A stretch of 64,000 nucleotides of DNA from Algoriphagus aestuarii (GCA_017051695.1 JAFIDK010000001.1:930001-994000), one strand, 5' to 3'. Counted from the stretch's first letter, positions 35,967 to 44,979 are shown. Made by a program: numbers and translations. Notes: a model not told the origin generated them from the sequence alone.

Positions 35967-38435
35967 ATGCTAAAGTCATTGACGATCGGGCAGGTTGCCG
36001 ATATCACCAATGGGCAATTGTTTGGCGAATCTTACGGACGATTGATCACTCAGATTGTCATTGATTCGAGGCAGGTCATTCATCCTTCACAGAGTCTTTT
36101 TGTGGCGTTGAGGGGAGCAAAAGCGGATGGCCAATCTTATCTACCTACGCTTGTCGAATCGGGTGTGTGTAATTTTATTGTGCATCTAGATTATAGCATT
36201 CCAGAGGAACTCACGTCGAAAGCCGTGTTTTTGAAAGTCGCTGATACCAGAATAGCCTTGCAAAAGATTGCGGCATTTCAGCGAAGTCGATTTGAAAAAC
36301 CGGTTGTGTCCATCACGGGAAGCAACGGAAAAACCATCGTGAAAGAATGGCTGGGTCAAATTCTTAGTCAGAAATTCCACGTGGCCAAAAGCCCAAAAAG
36401 CTATAATTCCCAGGTTGGAGTTCCCCTTTCTATTTTTGGAATGGAAGAAGACCATCAAGTGGCGATTTTAGAGGCCGGGATTTCTAAATCCGGGGAAATG
36501 GAGGCTTTAGAAGAAATGATCCGGCCAAATCTGGGAATTTTCACCAATATCGGCACAGCCCATCAGGAAGGATTTGAAAGCCTGGATCAGAAAATTTTGG
36601 AAAAGCTAAAGCTCTTCAGAGATTCTGATTTTTTGATTTATAGCCAGGATCATGAAAATATTGCCCGAATCATCAAAAATCAATTTCCAGAGGAAAGGTT
36701 GATCGGTTGGTCGGATCAGGCCGGTTCAGATGTAACCAGATCGGTAAAAATCACGGAAAAGGGAGCTAAAATCCTTTTTGTTAAATCTGATTTATCGACT
36801 AGTACCTATCAGGTTCCTTTCTCGGATCCAGCATCTATCGAAAATATCACCCATGCGATTGTTGCTGCTATGACTCTTGGGCAAGCCACAGATTCAATCC
36901 AGCAGGGAATTGATCACCTAAAATCAATCGACATGCGACTGACTTTAAAGTCGGGTGTCAATGATTCTTTGTTGATTGATGATACTTATAACAATGACCT
37001 GGCAGGGTTAAAAGTCGCTTTGGACTTTATGCAGCAACAGCGGCCTAAAAAGCGTAAAGTTCTGATTTTGTCAGATTTGCTTCAGCAAGGCTCCCCTGAG
37101 CGGATTTATGCCGCCGTTTCTGAATTGATCCAAAGTTATCAGCTGGATTTAATCATCGGCGTGGGTACAGAAATTTCACTTTTGGAGAAAGGGTTTTCCG
37201 GAAAATTTGAAAACTACCCCTCATCCGAGAGCTTATTGGAAACTTTAGATCCTGAGAGATTTTCAAACGATCTGATTCTGATTACCGGAGCCAGGTCCTT
37301 TGGTTTTGAAAGGGTGGTAAACAAGCTCCAGCAGCGAATACATGGTACGACTCTGGAGATCAATTTAAATGCGCTCACGCATAATTTTAATTTTTATAAA
37401 AAGCAGATCCGGCCAGAAACCAAGGTCATGGTGATGGTAAAAGCTTTTGCATACGGAGGCGGAGCCGTGGAAATTGCCAACCACCTGCAGACAATGGGAG
37501 CCGATTACCTTGCGGTAGCCTTTACTGATGAAGGGGTGGTTCTGAGAAAACATGGGATTTCTCTTCCGATCATGGTATTGAATCCTTTGGAGGAAACAGT
37601 TGAGCTTTGTAGTGAGTTTGATTTGGAACCGGTCGTCTTCAGTCCGGATTTTTTCAAAAAAGTACAAAGCTTTAGCGAAGCGAATGGAAAAGATCTTTCC
37701 ATTCATCTGGATCTGGATACTGGTATGCACCGATTGGGTTTTGAGGAAAGCCAGCTGGATGAACTGAAAGCACTTATTGCGGCTAGCAATAGGGTCCACG
37801 TGGCTTCAGTTTACACTCATTTAGTTGGCGCCGATGAGGAGATACACCGGGATTATTCTTTGGATCAATTGAGAAGATTCAAAAGAATGAAATCACAATT
37901 GGAGCCGGTTTTACCTTCAAGTACCTTGTTTCACGCCCTGAATTCGGCAGGTATTGTAGCTTTTCCTGAGTTTCAATTGGATATGGTGCGTTTGGGAATT
38001 GGGCTTTATGGAGTAGAAGTAACCGGGAAATATGGTTCCTCGCTTCGATCGATAAGTACATTGAAAACGACAATTTCCCAAATAAAGGAATTGCCGGCAG
38101 GTGAAACAGTGGGTTATTCAAGAAAGGGAATGCTGAAAGATGGAGGAAAAATCGGAACACTTTCCATTGGGTATGCTGATGGATACGACAGGAGGTTTTC
38201 CAATGGGAATGGCTATGTTTTGATCAAGGGTAAAAAAGCAGCGATAATAGGAAATGTCTGCATGGACATGTGCATGGTGGATGTCACAGGATTGGATGTT
38301 AAAGCTGGAGATGAGGCGATAATCTACGGAGAGGGGATCTCACTTAAAGAGCTGGCAGACCGGATTGGTACCATTCCTTATGAGCTCCTTACCAATATCA
38401 GTACCCGGGTAAAACGAATTTACTACCTGGATTGA
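35967..38435 (+). CDS. murF-alr: Bifunctional MurF ligase / alanine racemase
   Basis: This 822-residue fusion has a MurF part (about 1-455) with an N-terminal Mur domain (LFVALRGAKADGQSYLP), P-loop ITGSNGKT and the ligase motifs EAGISKSGEME and NIGTAHQEGF. The alanine racemase part starts near GTTLEINLNALTHNF. PLP-binding Lys lies in VMVKAFAYGG and other family blocks include SIGYADGYDRR and VCMDMCMVDVT. The fusion makes D-alanine and adds D-Ala-D-Ala to the peptidoglycan precursor, and is common in Bacteroidota. It is embedded in a tight unit after the flippase-like gene. Confidence 0.95.
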   Translation: MLKSLTIGQVADITNGQLFGESYGRLITQIVIDSRQVIHPSQSLFVALRGAKADGQSYLPTLVESGVCNFIVHLDYSIPEELTSKAVFLKVADTRIALQKIAAFQRSRFEKPVVSITGSNGKTIVKEWLGQILSQKFHVAKSPKSYNSQVGVPLSIFGMEEDHQVAILEAGISKSGEMEALEEMIRPNLGIFTNIGTAHQEGFESLDQKILEKLKLFRDSDFLIYSQDHENIARIIKNQFPEERLIGWSDQAGSDVTRSVKITEKGAKILFVKSDLSTSTYQVPFSDPASIENITHAIVAAMTLGQATDSIQQGIDHLKSIDMRLTLKSGVNDSLLIDDTYNNDLAGLKVALDFMQQQRPKKRKVLILSDLLQQGSPERIYAAVSELIQSYQLDLIIGVGTEISLLEKGFSGKFENYPSSESLLETLDPERFSNDLILITGARSFGFERVVNKLQQRIHGTTLEINLNALTHNFNFYKKQIRPETKVMVMVKAFAYGGGAVEIANHLQTMGADYLAVAFTDEGVVLRKHGISLPIMVLNPLEETVELCSEFDLEPVVFSPDFFKKVQSFSEANGKDLSIHLDLDTGMHRLGFEESQLDELKALIAASNRVHVASVYTHLVGADEEIHRDYSLDQLRRFKRMKSQLEPVLPSSTLFHALNSAGIVAFPEFQLDMVRLGIGLYGVEVTGKYGSSLRSISTLKTTISQIKELPAGETVGYSRKGMLKDGGKIGTLSIGYADGYDRRFSNGNGYVLIKGKKAAIIGNVCMDMCMVDVTGLDVKAGDEAIIYGEGISLKELADRIGTIPYELLTNISTRVKRIYYLD

Positions 38436-38470
38436 ATGGTGTAGACTGGGATTTATTTCTAAATTCAGAG

Positions 38471-39280
38471 ATGAAAATTACAAAAAAGCGGCTCGCGCAC
38501 ATTGTTTTTGAGTCGGATGACTGGGCTTCGAAAACTTTCGATATAGTATTGCTCTTTTTGATTTTTGGAAGTATTCTAGTTTCCATTCTAGATTCTGTGT
38601 CCAGTCTACGGACTACTTATGGTCAGCTTTTTCTCTACTTGGAGTGGGTATTTACAGCACTGTTTACTTTGGAATACATACTTCGAATTTGGCTTTCCAG
38701 AAAGCCAAGTGGGTATATTTTCAGTTTTTATGGAGTGGTGGATTTACTGGCAATTTTACCTTCCTACCTAAGCTTTTTTGTAGTTAACTCCCAATTATTG
38801 GCAGTAGTAAGAGCATTGAGATTGCTGAGAGTGATCAGAATTCTCAAGCTGGGTAGATATGTGTCTGAGGCAGAATATCTTCAGAGATCCCTCCGGGCCA
38901 GTACCCATAAAATCATGATTTTCATTGGGTTTGTGCTCACGATTGTATTGATCATGGGTACCTTGATGTTTATTATCGAGGGTCCAGAGCATGGCTTTAC
39001 TAGTATTCCGGTAGGAATGTATTGGGCGATAGTCACCCTGACTACGGTTGGGTTTGGGGACATCACTCCTGCCACTCCTTTGGGTCAATTTGTCTCCTCG
39101 ATTATTATGCTGTTAGGTTATGCGATTATCGCTGTTCCCACCGGAATCGTGAGTTCGGAAATGGCTTCCCAGCGTCTCAAGATGGATGCTCCCAAGCTAG
39201 TAACCTGTCAAAACTGTGGAAAAGATGATTTGCGTCCTGGGGATAATTTTTGTGGAAACTGCGGGATCAAATTGCACTAA
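38471..39280 (+). CDS. Voltage-gated-type potassium channel with C-terminal zinc ribbon
   Basis: I prefer the ATG at 38471 to the TTG at 38432, which would overlap murF-alr. The protein is about 269 residues with six membrane segments. An S4-like arginine ladder (VVRALRLLRVIRILKLGRY) precedes a pore with the K+ filter TLTTVGFGDITP. The last 25 residues hold two CxxC pairs (CQNCG and CGNCG), a zinc-ribbon tail that is unusual for this channel class and may sense metals or help assembly. The 3' end overlaps the convergent trkA gene by four bases. Confidence 0.88.
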   Translation: MKITKKRLAHIVFESDDWASKTFDIVLLFLIFGSILVSILDSVSSLRTTYGQLFLYLEWVFTALFTLEYILRIWLSRKPSGYIFSFYGVVDLLAILPSYLSFFVVNSQLLAVVRALRLLRVIRILKLGRYVSEAEYLQRSLRASTHKIMIFIGFVLTIVLIMGTLMFIIEGPEHGFTSIPVGMYWAIVTLTTVGFGDITPATPLGQFVSSIIMLLGYAIIAVPTGIVSSEMASQRLKMDAPKLVTCQNCGKDDLRPGDNFCGNCGIKLH

Positions 39281-39966
39281 TCATCCAGGTTCAGGAATTC
39301 TTGGATGTTTTTGATTTTTCCGAAAAGCAATAAAATATCCCCTTCCTCTAAGAGATAGTCAGGGGTGATGACGCCTACCACTCGTTTTTCCTGAGTTTTG
39401 ATACCCAGCAGATTGGTTTTATCCACCATCTTGATCACCGTCAGGATGTTCAGAAAAAATTCTTTTCGGATATCGGCTTCGGATACTTTCATTCCTAGAT
39501 ATCTTTTTGGGACTTTGACTTCGACAATATTGTATTCGTCAGAGATTTCTAAGGAATCCATAACCCCTTTCATCTGCAATCTTTTCGAAAGCCGATCTGC
39601 AGTTTCTTCCTCTGGATGGATGATTTCATCCACCCCGATGCTCCGGATTACAGTTTCATGAAGGTCATTGATCGCACGGGCAATGATTCTTTTTACCTGA
39701 AGTTGTTTGAAAATAGCGGTAGACATAATGGACGCTCCTACATCTTCTCCTATGGCAATGATCACCACATCGCAATCTCTCAGAGGCAGGTTTTTTACGG
39801 CTTGGGTATCTGTAGCGTTCATTGTGATCGCATGTGTAATCTTATCTTTGACTAGGTCGATTCGATTTTCGCTGTTGTCCACACCAATAACTTCATGGCC
39901 TAGATCGGTCAGTCTCATGGCGAGATACCCGCCAAAGTTGCCCATACCTACAATGATATATTTCAT
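39277..39966 (-). CDS. trkA: TrkA/KtrA-family regulatory subunit of potassium uptake
   Basis: This 229-residue protein has an RCK N domain with the nucleotide-binding motif GMGNFG and the acidic end of strand 2 (GVDNSENR). The conserved AIGEDVGASIMSTAIFKQL and ARAINDLHETVIRSIG follow. A TrkA_C domain spans about residues 140-225. Single-RCK proteins of this length correspond to KtrA and gate the transporter with ATP/ADP or NAD(H). The trkH gene for its partner lies upstream on the same strand, 85 bases away. Confidence 0.93.
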   Translation of the reverse strand: MKYIIVGMGNFGGYLAMRLTDLGHEVIGVDNSENRIDLVKDKITHAITMNATDTQAVKNLPLRDCDVVIIAIGEDVGASIMSTAIFKQLQVKRIIARAINDLHETVIRSIGVDEIIHPEEETADRLSKRLQMKGVMDSLEISDEYNIVEVKVPKRYLGMKVSEADIRKEFFLNILTVIKMVDKTNLLGIKTQEKRVVGVITPDYLLEEGDILLLFGKIKNIQEFLNLDD

Positions 39967-40051
39967 CAGTTTCTAGTTTTTTAAAATTCAGTTGACATCG
40001 ATTGGAAGTTTTTACCGTAGTAGAAATTCTCGATTTCAAAGTCTAAACAAG

Positions 40052-41866
40052 TTAAGTAATAAAGACATTTTCCTCTGGGTATTTGTAGCGTTCCTGACCT
40101 GCTTTTCTGACAATTGCTATCAGGATAGTCAAGGTACCCACCCTTCCCATAAACATACAGATCATGATGACCAGCTTACTGGCCGTGCTGAGTTGGGCGG
40201 TAATCCCAAGGCTTAGTCCGACAGTGGAGAAAGCAGAGAAAACTTCAAAGGCCACATCTATCAAGGAGAGTTGGGGATCAAAAAGCATGACAAGGAAAAT
40301 TCCCAATCCAATGACCAAAAAAGAGAGGGCAATTACTGCAAATGCTTTTTGAAGTGTTTCATTGGAAATTTGCCTACGAAATATTTCTACCCGTTTCTTA
40401 CCTGTTGCAATGCTGATTGTATTCAGAATCGCAACAGCAAAAGTACTGGTCTTCATCCCTCCTCCGGTTGATCCGGGAGAGGCACCTATCCACATCAAAA
40501 TCAAATAGATCAAAATCGTAGGTACGGTCAGCATGGTCATATCTACCGTATTAAATCCAGCTGTTCTCGGGGTGACAGCACCAAAAACCGTCGTTGCAAA
40601 TTTTCCATAACTGCTTAAGCCTTCTAGTGTGCTGTCTCGCTCGAAAATCGCAAAAGTGACAAAACCCACTACCAACAGAATGCCTGTCGTGTACAAAGAC
40701 AATCGGGTACTGATATTCGAAATCCTTGGAATATGTCGGTAGTCTTCAATTCCCAAAATCTTCTTGGTTCCACCTACCACCACATGCTTGAGATAGTTGT
40801 AATAATTTATAAACACCGGAAAACCGATGCCACCCAGAATAATTGCCATGGCCAAAACCAAATGCATGGAGTAGGCTTCACGGAAACCTGATTCATATAA
40901 TCCGTTACTCAAGGTTGAAAAACCTGCATTACAGAATGCAGAAATGGCATGAAATGCCGCGAAGAACATCTGGTCACCTTTGTTGGTAAATAGTGAATCA
41001 TCTGTAAAATGATAGATCAAAAAAGCCGCAATAACTTCTGTCAGTACCGTAAAGAAAATAATTTTTAGGAGGGTGGAATAAATTTCACCTACGTTGTTTT
41101 CATTGATATAGTCCCGGATGAATAACTGGTTTTCTATGGAGTAATTTCCTTTGAAAAAGAAGCCGAAGAAACTGGTAAAGGTCATCATTCCCAATCCTCC
41201 GATCTGAAATAAAATCATAATGGTAGTCTGGCCAAAAAACGTAAAATCCTTTGCTGTGTCCATCACAATCAGGCCTGTCACACAAACTGCCGAAGTGGAG
41301 GTAAACAATGCATCTATCAAAGAAATCCCATTGGTAGTAGCATGCGGGAGACTTAATAATATTGCACCGATGACAATTAGAATGAAAAAACTGAGAATAA
41401 ATACCAGCGTAGGACTGGCTTTGAGGCGATTGATGCTAAGGCTGAATTTACTGACTTCAATAAAAAAGAGGATGGTCACCAGTATATTGACCAAAAAATA
41501 CTGTCTGGAATAATTCAGTATTCCTTCAGAAAACTCCATTCCGAAGGCATTCCATCTCAGAAGAGAAAATCCAATCAGAAACAAGGAAAGGATGATTTCC
41601 AGAATCACCCTGGGTACCAAAATGGAAGGTTCGTTTAGAAGTATTTTAAAGAGATACCCAATCCCGATCAGTACGAGGCAAAGGGTGAAAATAAATGAGG
41701 AAATCGAATAAGCAAGCGGATCAGGGTCATATCCTAGATGATACAGTAATAGCCCAAAGGTTATAAAACTGCTCACCCGAACTACCCCTTCGATAATGGA
41801 TTTTAACTTTCGAATGAAGTATAAATTGCGGTCGGGATTAGAAAAAAATCTGAAATTTGGTTTCAT
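40052..41866 (-). CDS. trkH: TrkH/KtrB-family potassium transporter
   Basis: This 604-residue membrane protein has four MPM repeats, shown by the filter segments AVCVTGLIV, FCNAGFS, TPRTAGFNTVDM and AFSTVGLSLG, each with the conserved Gly. About 140 extra N-terminal residues with further hydrophobic segments precede the first repeat, longer than KtrB. It imports K+ with Na+ or H+ under control of TrkA. It begins 38 bases after the CLC-F-type gene and lies before trkA, so the three look like one operon. Confidence 0.93.
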   Translation of the reverse strand: MKPNFRFFSNPDRNLYFIRKLKSIIEGVVRVSSFITFGLLLYHLGYDPDPLAYSISSFIFTLCLVLIGIGYLFKILLNEPSILVPRVILEIILSLFLIGFSLLRWNAFGMEFSEGILNYSRQYFLVNILVTILFFIEVSKFSLSINRLKASPTLVFILSFFILIVIGAILLSLPHATTNGISLIDALFTSTSAVCVTGLIVMDTAKDFTFFGQTTIMILFQIGGLGMMTFTSFFGFFFKGNYSIENQLFIRDYINENNVGEIYSTLLKIIFFTVLTEVIAAFLIYHFTDDSLFTNKGDQMFFAAFHAISAFCNAGFSTLSNGLYESGFREAYSMHLVLAMAIILGGIGFPVFINYYNYLKHVVVGGTKKILGIEDYRHIPRISNISTRLSLYTTGILLVVGFVTFAIFERDSTLEGLSSYGKFATTVFGAVTPRTAGFNTVDMTMLTVPTILIYLILMWIGASPGSTGGGMKTSTFAVAILNTISIATGKKRVEIFRRQISNETLQKAFAVIALSFLVIGLGIFLVMLFDPQLSLIDVAFEVFSAFSTVGLSLGITAQLSTASKLVIMICMFMGRVGTLTILIAIVRKAGQERYKYPEENVFIT

Positions 41867-41904
41867 CCTGGGGTATTATAGAAATAAAGGTAACCTAAAG
41901 AATT

Positions 41905-43161
41905 TTACTTTTTAAACCACCTATGGATGGAAAAGTAGCTCTTTTTGGGAAAAAGGAGAATCTTTCCTTCTAAATTTTGAGCCGAGTAGATACTGGACCT
42001 TCCGCTGAAAAGGTAAGCAATGAAACAGGCCGTAGCCAAAAAGAAACCTGACTCTATTCCGAATAGCTCCATCCCCATCACAGTACAGGCCATTGGCGTA
42101 TTCGTCGCTCCAGAAAATACACCCACAAATCCCATTCCCGCCAAAAGCGCCAGTGGCAGAGGTATCCAGGAAGATAAGGCATTGCCTAAGGTAGCTCCGG
42201 TAAAAAACAGGGGAGTTACTTCTCCTCCTTTGAAACCCGCACCCAGTGTAAAACCAGTCATACCTGTTTTTACCAGCCAGTCGTACCAAGGGAGTGGTGT
42301 TTCAAATGCTTCCACGATCCTGGGTATTCCTAAACCGATATAAACAGTAGTGTTCGAAAACCATACAATCAACGCGATCATCAGTCCGCCTATGAGCGGT
42401 CGCAAAGGTGGATATGAAATCCATTTTGAAAATTGATGAGAAAAAAAGTGCGTAGTTTGGGCAAATAACCTTCCGGATAATCCAAAAGCAATTCCAGCTG
42501 GAATAATCCAAAGAAAATTTATAAAGGAAAATCCCGGCACTTCAGGAATGCTATAGTGGGTATGTCCCACTCCCCATAATTCAGCACAGATATAATTGGC
42601 AACTAGCCCGGTCCAAAGTGCAGGAAAAACCGATTTCCAACGAAATTTTCTGTTCAGCATCCACTCAAGTGCAAAAATGGCCCCTGCTAGCGGAGTGCCG
42701 AAAACAGAAGCAAATCCAGCAGAAACTCCAGCGATTAAAACCACTCTTCTATCCTCTTTTGCCAGGTTAAATCTAGAAGTCAATTGATCCGCTAAAGAGC
42801 CTCCCATTTGCACTGCAGTGCCTTCTCGACCTGCTGATCCTCCAAAAAGATGGGTGGCTATGGTACCAAAAAGCACCAGGGGTGTCATCCTCAAAGGAAT
42901 GGGCTTATGGGTTTGGTAAAGTTCTTCCAGGAGAAGATTATTTCCACGAACAGAGGATTCGGCGAACCGATGGTAGGTCCATCCTATCAACAAACCTCCA
43001 AGCGGTAAGAGTGAGATAATCCAAACATGGTTTTCACGAGTTTGACCAGCCCAATCGAGTGCCACTAAAAAAAAAGCTGAAGCCGAGCCAGCAGCCGTGC
43101 CTATTAGCAAACCCAATCCAATCCAACGAAATAAATAAGCGACCAGTGATGTGAAGTTCAA
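41905..43161 (-). CDS. CLC-F-type fluoride/proton antiporter
   Basis: This 418-residue CLC-superfamily membrane protein starts at TTG. Features seen: GREGT at 111-115 in place of GKEGP, with gating Glu113; RGNNLLLEE at 72-80 where chloride CLCs have GSGIP; and GGEVTP at 312-317 where they have GxFxP. The Glu-Val-Thr triplet and GREGT are marks of the CLC-F subclass, which exports F- in exchange for H+ (compare Glu318-Val319-Thr320 and Glu118 of the Enterococcus protein). This makes a fluoride exporter far more likely than a chloride channel. I could not find a fluoride riboswitch upstream. It leads a unit with trkH and trkA. Confidence 0.85.
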   Translation of the reverse strand: MNFTSLVAYLFRWIGLGLLIGTAAGSASAFFLVALDWAGQTRENHVWIISLLPLGGLLIGWTYHRFAESSVRGNNLLLEELYQTHKPIPLRMTPLVLFGTIATHLFGGSAGREGTAVQMGGSLADQLTSRFNLAKEDRRVVLIAGVSAGFASVFGTPLAGAIFALEWMLNRKFRWKSVFPALWTGLVANYICAELWGVGHTHYSIPEVPGFSFINFLWIIPAGIAFGLSGRLFAQTTHFFSHQFSKWISYPPLRPLIGGLMIALIVWFSNTTVYIGLGIPRIVEAFETPLPWYDWLVKTGMTGFTLGAGFKGGEVTPLFFTGATLGNALSSWIPLPLALLAGMGFVGVFSGATNTPMACTVMGMELFGIESGFFLATACFIAYLFSGRSSIYSAQNLEGKILLFPKKSYFSIHRWFKK

Positions 43162-43216
43162 TTCCTCTCTATGAAGTTTTGCCCAAATTAGGCATAGAAA
43201 ATGAAACAGAATAAAG

Positions 43217-43266
43217 AGACATTCAGGAATGTCTTAATTTGAATCAACATAATCCCGATATTCGGG
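43217..43266. promoter_or_regulatory. Two inverted repeats in the divergent clcF / epimerase intergenic region
   Basis: AGACATTC and GAATGTCT flank two bases at 43217-43234 (8-bp arms). CCCGA and TCGGG flank three bases at 43254-43266. Both lie between the divergent CLC-F and epimerase genes and may be operators or overlapping promoter parts. Neither is followed by a T-run. No consensus TAnnTTTG promoter was found on either strand; only shortened forms such as TAATTTG are present. Confidence 0.4.
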
Positions 43267-43286
43267 TCAAATAAAAATATAACCCT

Positions 43287-44177
43287 ATGCAAAATATCCT
43301 TATCACCGGAGGTTCGGGTCTAATTGGCCAGAGGATCACTGCAATGCTGGAGGCACAGGGTAAAACTGTAGCTTGGCTTAGCCGTAGTTCCCAATTCCAA
43401 AAATCCTTCATTTGGGACCTGGAAAAAAAACAGATTGATCCAGAAGCGATGGAATGGGCAGATGCTGTCATTCATCTTGCAGGGGCAGGTGTGGCAGAAA
43501 AAAGATGGAGCGAGGAGCGCAAAACCCTGATTTTGGAATCCAGGACTAAATCGACCCAGCTACTCTATCAAGCCATAGAGGCTGCAGATCAAAAGCCGGA
43601 CACGTTTATTTCAGCTTCAGCAGTAGGATATTACGGTTTTGATACCGGTGCTGCACTGATGGAAGAAAATGCTCCCGCAGGCAATGATTTTTTGGCGGAA
43701 GTAGTAAAAGCCTGGGAAGCTGAAGTGAAAAAGGTGGAAAGCCTTCATTTGAGAACGGTGATGCTCCGGATTGGGATAGTTTTGGATGCAAATGGTGGTG
43801 CTTTAGGAGAAATGCTGAAACCTCCGGTTGCCGCTCCCTTGGGAAATGGAGATCAATGGATGAGCTGGATTCACATGGAGGATCTGGCCAGGATGTTTGT
43901 TTTTGCCTTGGATAAAACCACTCTACAGGGTGTTTTCAATGCTGTTTCCCCAAATCCAGCCACTAATTATCGACTGACAATTGAGGCTGCAAGAGCCAAA
44001 GGAAAACCGTTCATAGGTATTGGAGTTCCTGCCTTTGTGTTAAAATTGATTTTGGGAGAAATGGCGGCTATGGTCCTTGGTGGCAACAGGGTCTCCTCTC
44101 AGAAAATCCAAAAGGCAGGATTTGATTTTGAGCATCCTGTAATGATTCCTGCATTGAAAGATATATTTCACAGGTAA
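43287..44177 (+). CDS. TIGR01777-family NAD(P)-dependent epimerase-like protein
   Basis: This 296-residue protein has a Rossmann-fold N-terminus ITGGSGLIGQRIT and the family motifs VIHLAGAGVAEKRWSEERK, SASAVGYYG and WMSWIHMEDLARMF. The C-terminal DUF1731 part follows (RVSSQKIQKAGFDFEHP). This is the YfcH / SDR39U1 group; its physiological substrate is unknown. It is divergent from the CLC-F gene and convergent with the mini membrane protein genes, which begin 27 bases beyond its stop. Confidence 0.88.
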   Translation: MQNILITGGSGLIGQRITAMLEAQGKTVAWLSRSSQFQKSFIWDLEKKQIDPEAMEWADAVIHLAGAGVAEKRWSEERKTLILESRTKSTQLLYQAIEAADQKPDTFISASAVGYYGFDTGAALMEENAPAGNDFLAEVVKAWEAEVKKVESLHLRTVMLRIGIVLDANGGALGEMLKPPVAAPLGNGDQWMSWIHMEDLARMFVFALDKTTLQGVFNAVSPNPATNYRLTIEAARAKGKPFIGIGVPAFVLKLILGEMAAMVLGGNRVSSQKIQKAGFDFEHPVMIPALKDIFHR

Positions 44178-44204
44178 GTGTCATCAAAGGAAAAATCTGT
44201 CCTT

Positions 44205-44378
44205 TTATATCCTTTTTCCCCTTCCGATCAAAAACCAAAGGATGGTTCCTAAAAATGGTACGAGGATCACAATCAACAACCAGATTAACCGATCGTTTGA
44301 ATTGTGAAAATTACTGATGACCACATCGTAAATGGTGTAGGCATAAATTGCCAATCCGATTATTCCTATTCCAAACAT
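44205..44378 (-). CDS. 57-residue PLDc_N-type mini membrane protein
   Basis: This short reading frame starts at ATG 44378 and ends in TAA. The product has two predicted membrane helices (GIGIIGLAIYAYTIYDVV and LIWLLIVILVPFLGTILWFL) separated by a polar turn. The pattern Y..YDVV, NDRLIWLL, PFLGTILWFLIGR matches the small PLDc_N (phospholipase D nuclease N-terminal) membrane module. The two upstream frames in the same orientation show the same pattern, making a tandem family. Function unknown; small proteins of this type often act as partners or immunity-like membrane factors, but nothing here proves it. Confidence 0.7.
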   Translation of the reverse strand: MFGIGIIGLAIYAYTIYDVVISNFHNSNDRLIWLLIVILVPFLGTILWFLIGRGKRI

Positions 44379-44388
44379 AGATAGTAAG

Positions 44389-44616
44389 TTAAGTTAATTT
44401 GGTGCTTTTTCCCATGATTAAGTAGGCAATGGGACCGATTACCTGTGCAAAAAGGATGATTTAGATCCAAATGAGTTTCATATTAATATCCTTGAACTCA
44501 GAGCGAATGATATCTACCAAACAATAGACCCAAAGACAAAAATATATAAAGCCGAAAAGAAGGAACAAAGTGCTGAAAAAGCCAGCATTCATGTTGTGAA
44601 AAAGTAAAAATGTCAT
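44389..44616 (-). pseudogene. PLDc_N-type mini membrane protein interrupted by an in-frame stop
   Basis: From ATG 44616 the frame encodes 51 residues, including LVDIIRSEFKDINMKLIWI. It meets TAA at 44461-44463 and then continues in the same frame for 23 codons (IILFAQVIGPIAYLIMGK) to a second TAA. The two halves together line up with the intact neighbour upstream (DLIRSEFRDQHMKLIWAIL and VIGTFLYLGMNR). The simplest reading is one nonsense substitution in a recently intact gene. A sequencing error or a functional truncated product with one membrane helix are the alternatives. The second helix and its Gly turn are lost in a truncated product. Confidence 0.72.
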
Positions 44617-44619
44617 TTT

Positions 44620-44883
44620 TTAATATTTGGGATTTGAAAAATTCGGACTAAATCTTCGGCGATGTTTGTTGGTTTTCCGATTCATACCAAGGTAAAGGAA
44701 GGTACCAATCACCGGAATCATTAAAATTAGTATAGCCCAAATCAATTTCATGTGCTGATCTCGAAATTCGGATCGAATCAAATCAATCAGGGCATAAATG
44801 GTAAATCCTAGATAACCAAGCATGACAAATAAACTACCAAATTGCCAAACCATTAATCCACTTGAGCGTGTTACTAAATCCAT
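44620..44883 (-). CDS. 87-residue PLDc_N-type mini membrane protein
   Basis: The frame starts at ATG 44883. Two predicted helices (about residues 15-35 and 48-66) are separated by the polar segment DLIRSEFRDQHMK. A basic tail (KTNKHRRRFSPNF) follows. IPVIGTFLYLGMNRK completes the PLDc_N pattern. It is the first and longest of three tandem relatives, all on the minus strand with gaps of 3-10 bases, so they probably form one transcript. A near-consensus -7 element TATTTTG lies upstream on the same strand. Function unknown. Confidence 0.75.
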   Translation of the reverse strand: MDLVTRSSGLMVWQFGSLFVMLGYLGFTIYALIDLIRSEFRDQHMKLIWAILILMIPVIGTFLYLGMNRKTNKHRRRFSPNFSNPKY

Positions 44884-44979
44884 GTAAGTTCTTCAATTAT
44901 TTTAACCATTGAACCAAAATAGTTTTTTTTAAGGATTCTATGTAGGAATTTAGTCGAAAGTTTAAAACCATCTATCTAT

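Noticed and set aside
41905-43161. Chloride channel annotation for the CLC gene
   Set aside because: The chloride signature motifs GSGIP, GKEGP and GxFxP are all replaced by CLC-F-type sequence.
43162-43286. Fluoride riboswitch upstream of the CLC-F gene
   Set aside because: The conserved blocks of the crcB-type aptamer were not found on the minus strand; only two short dyads are present.
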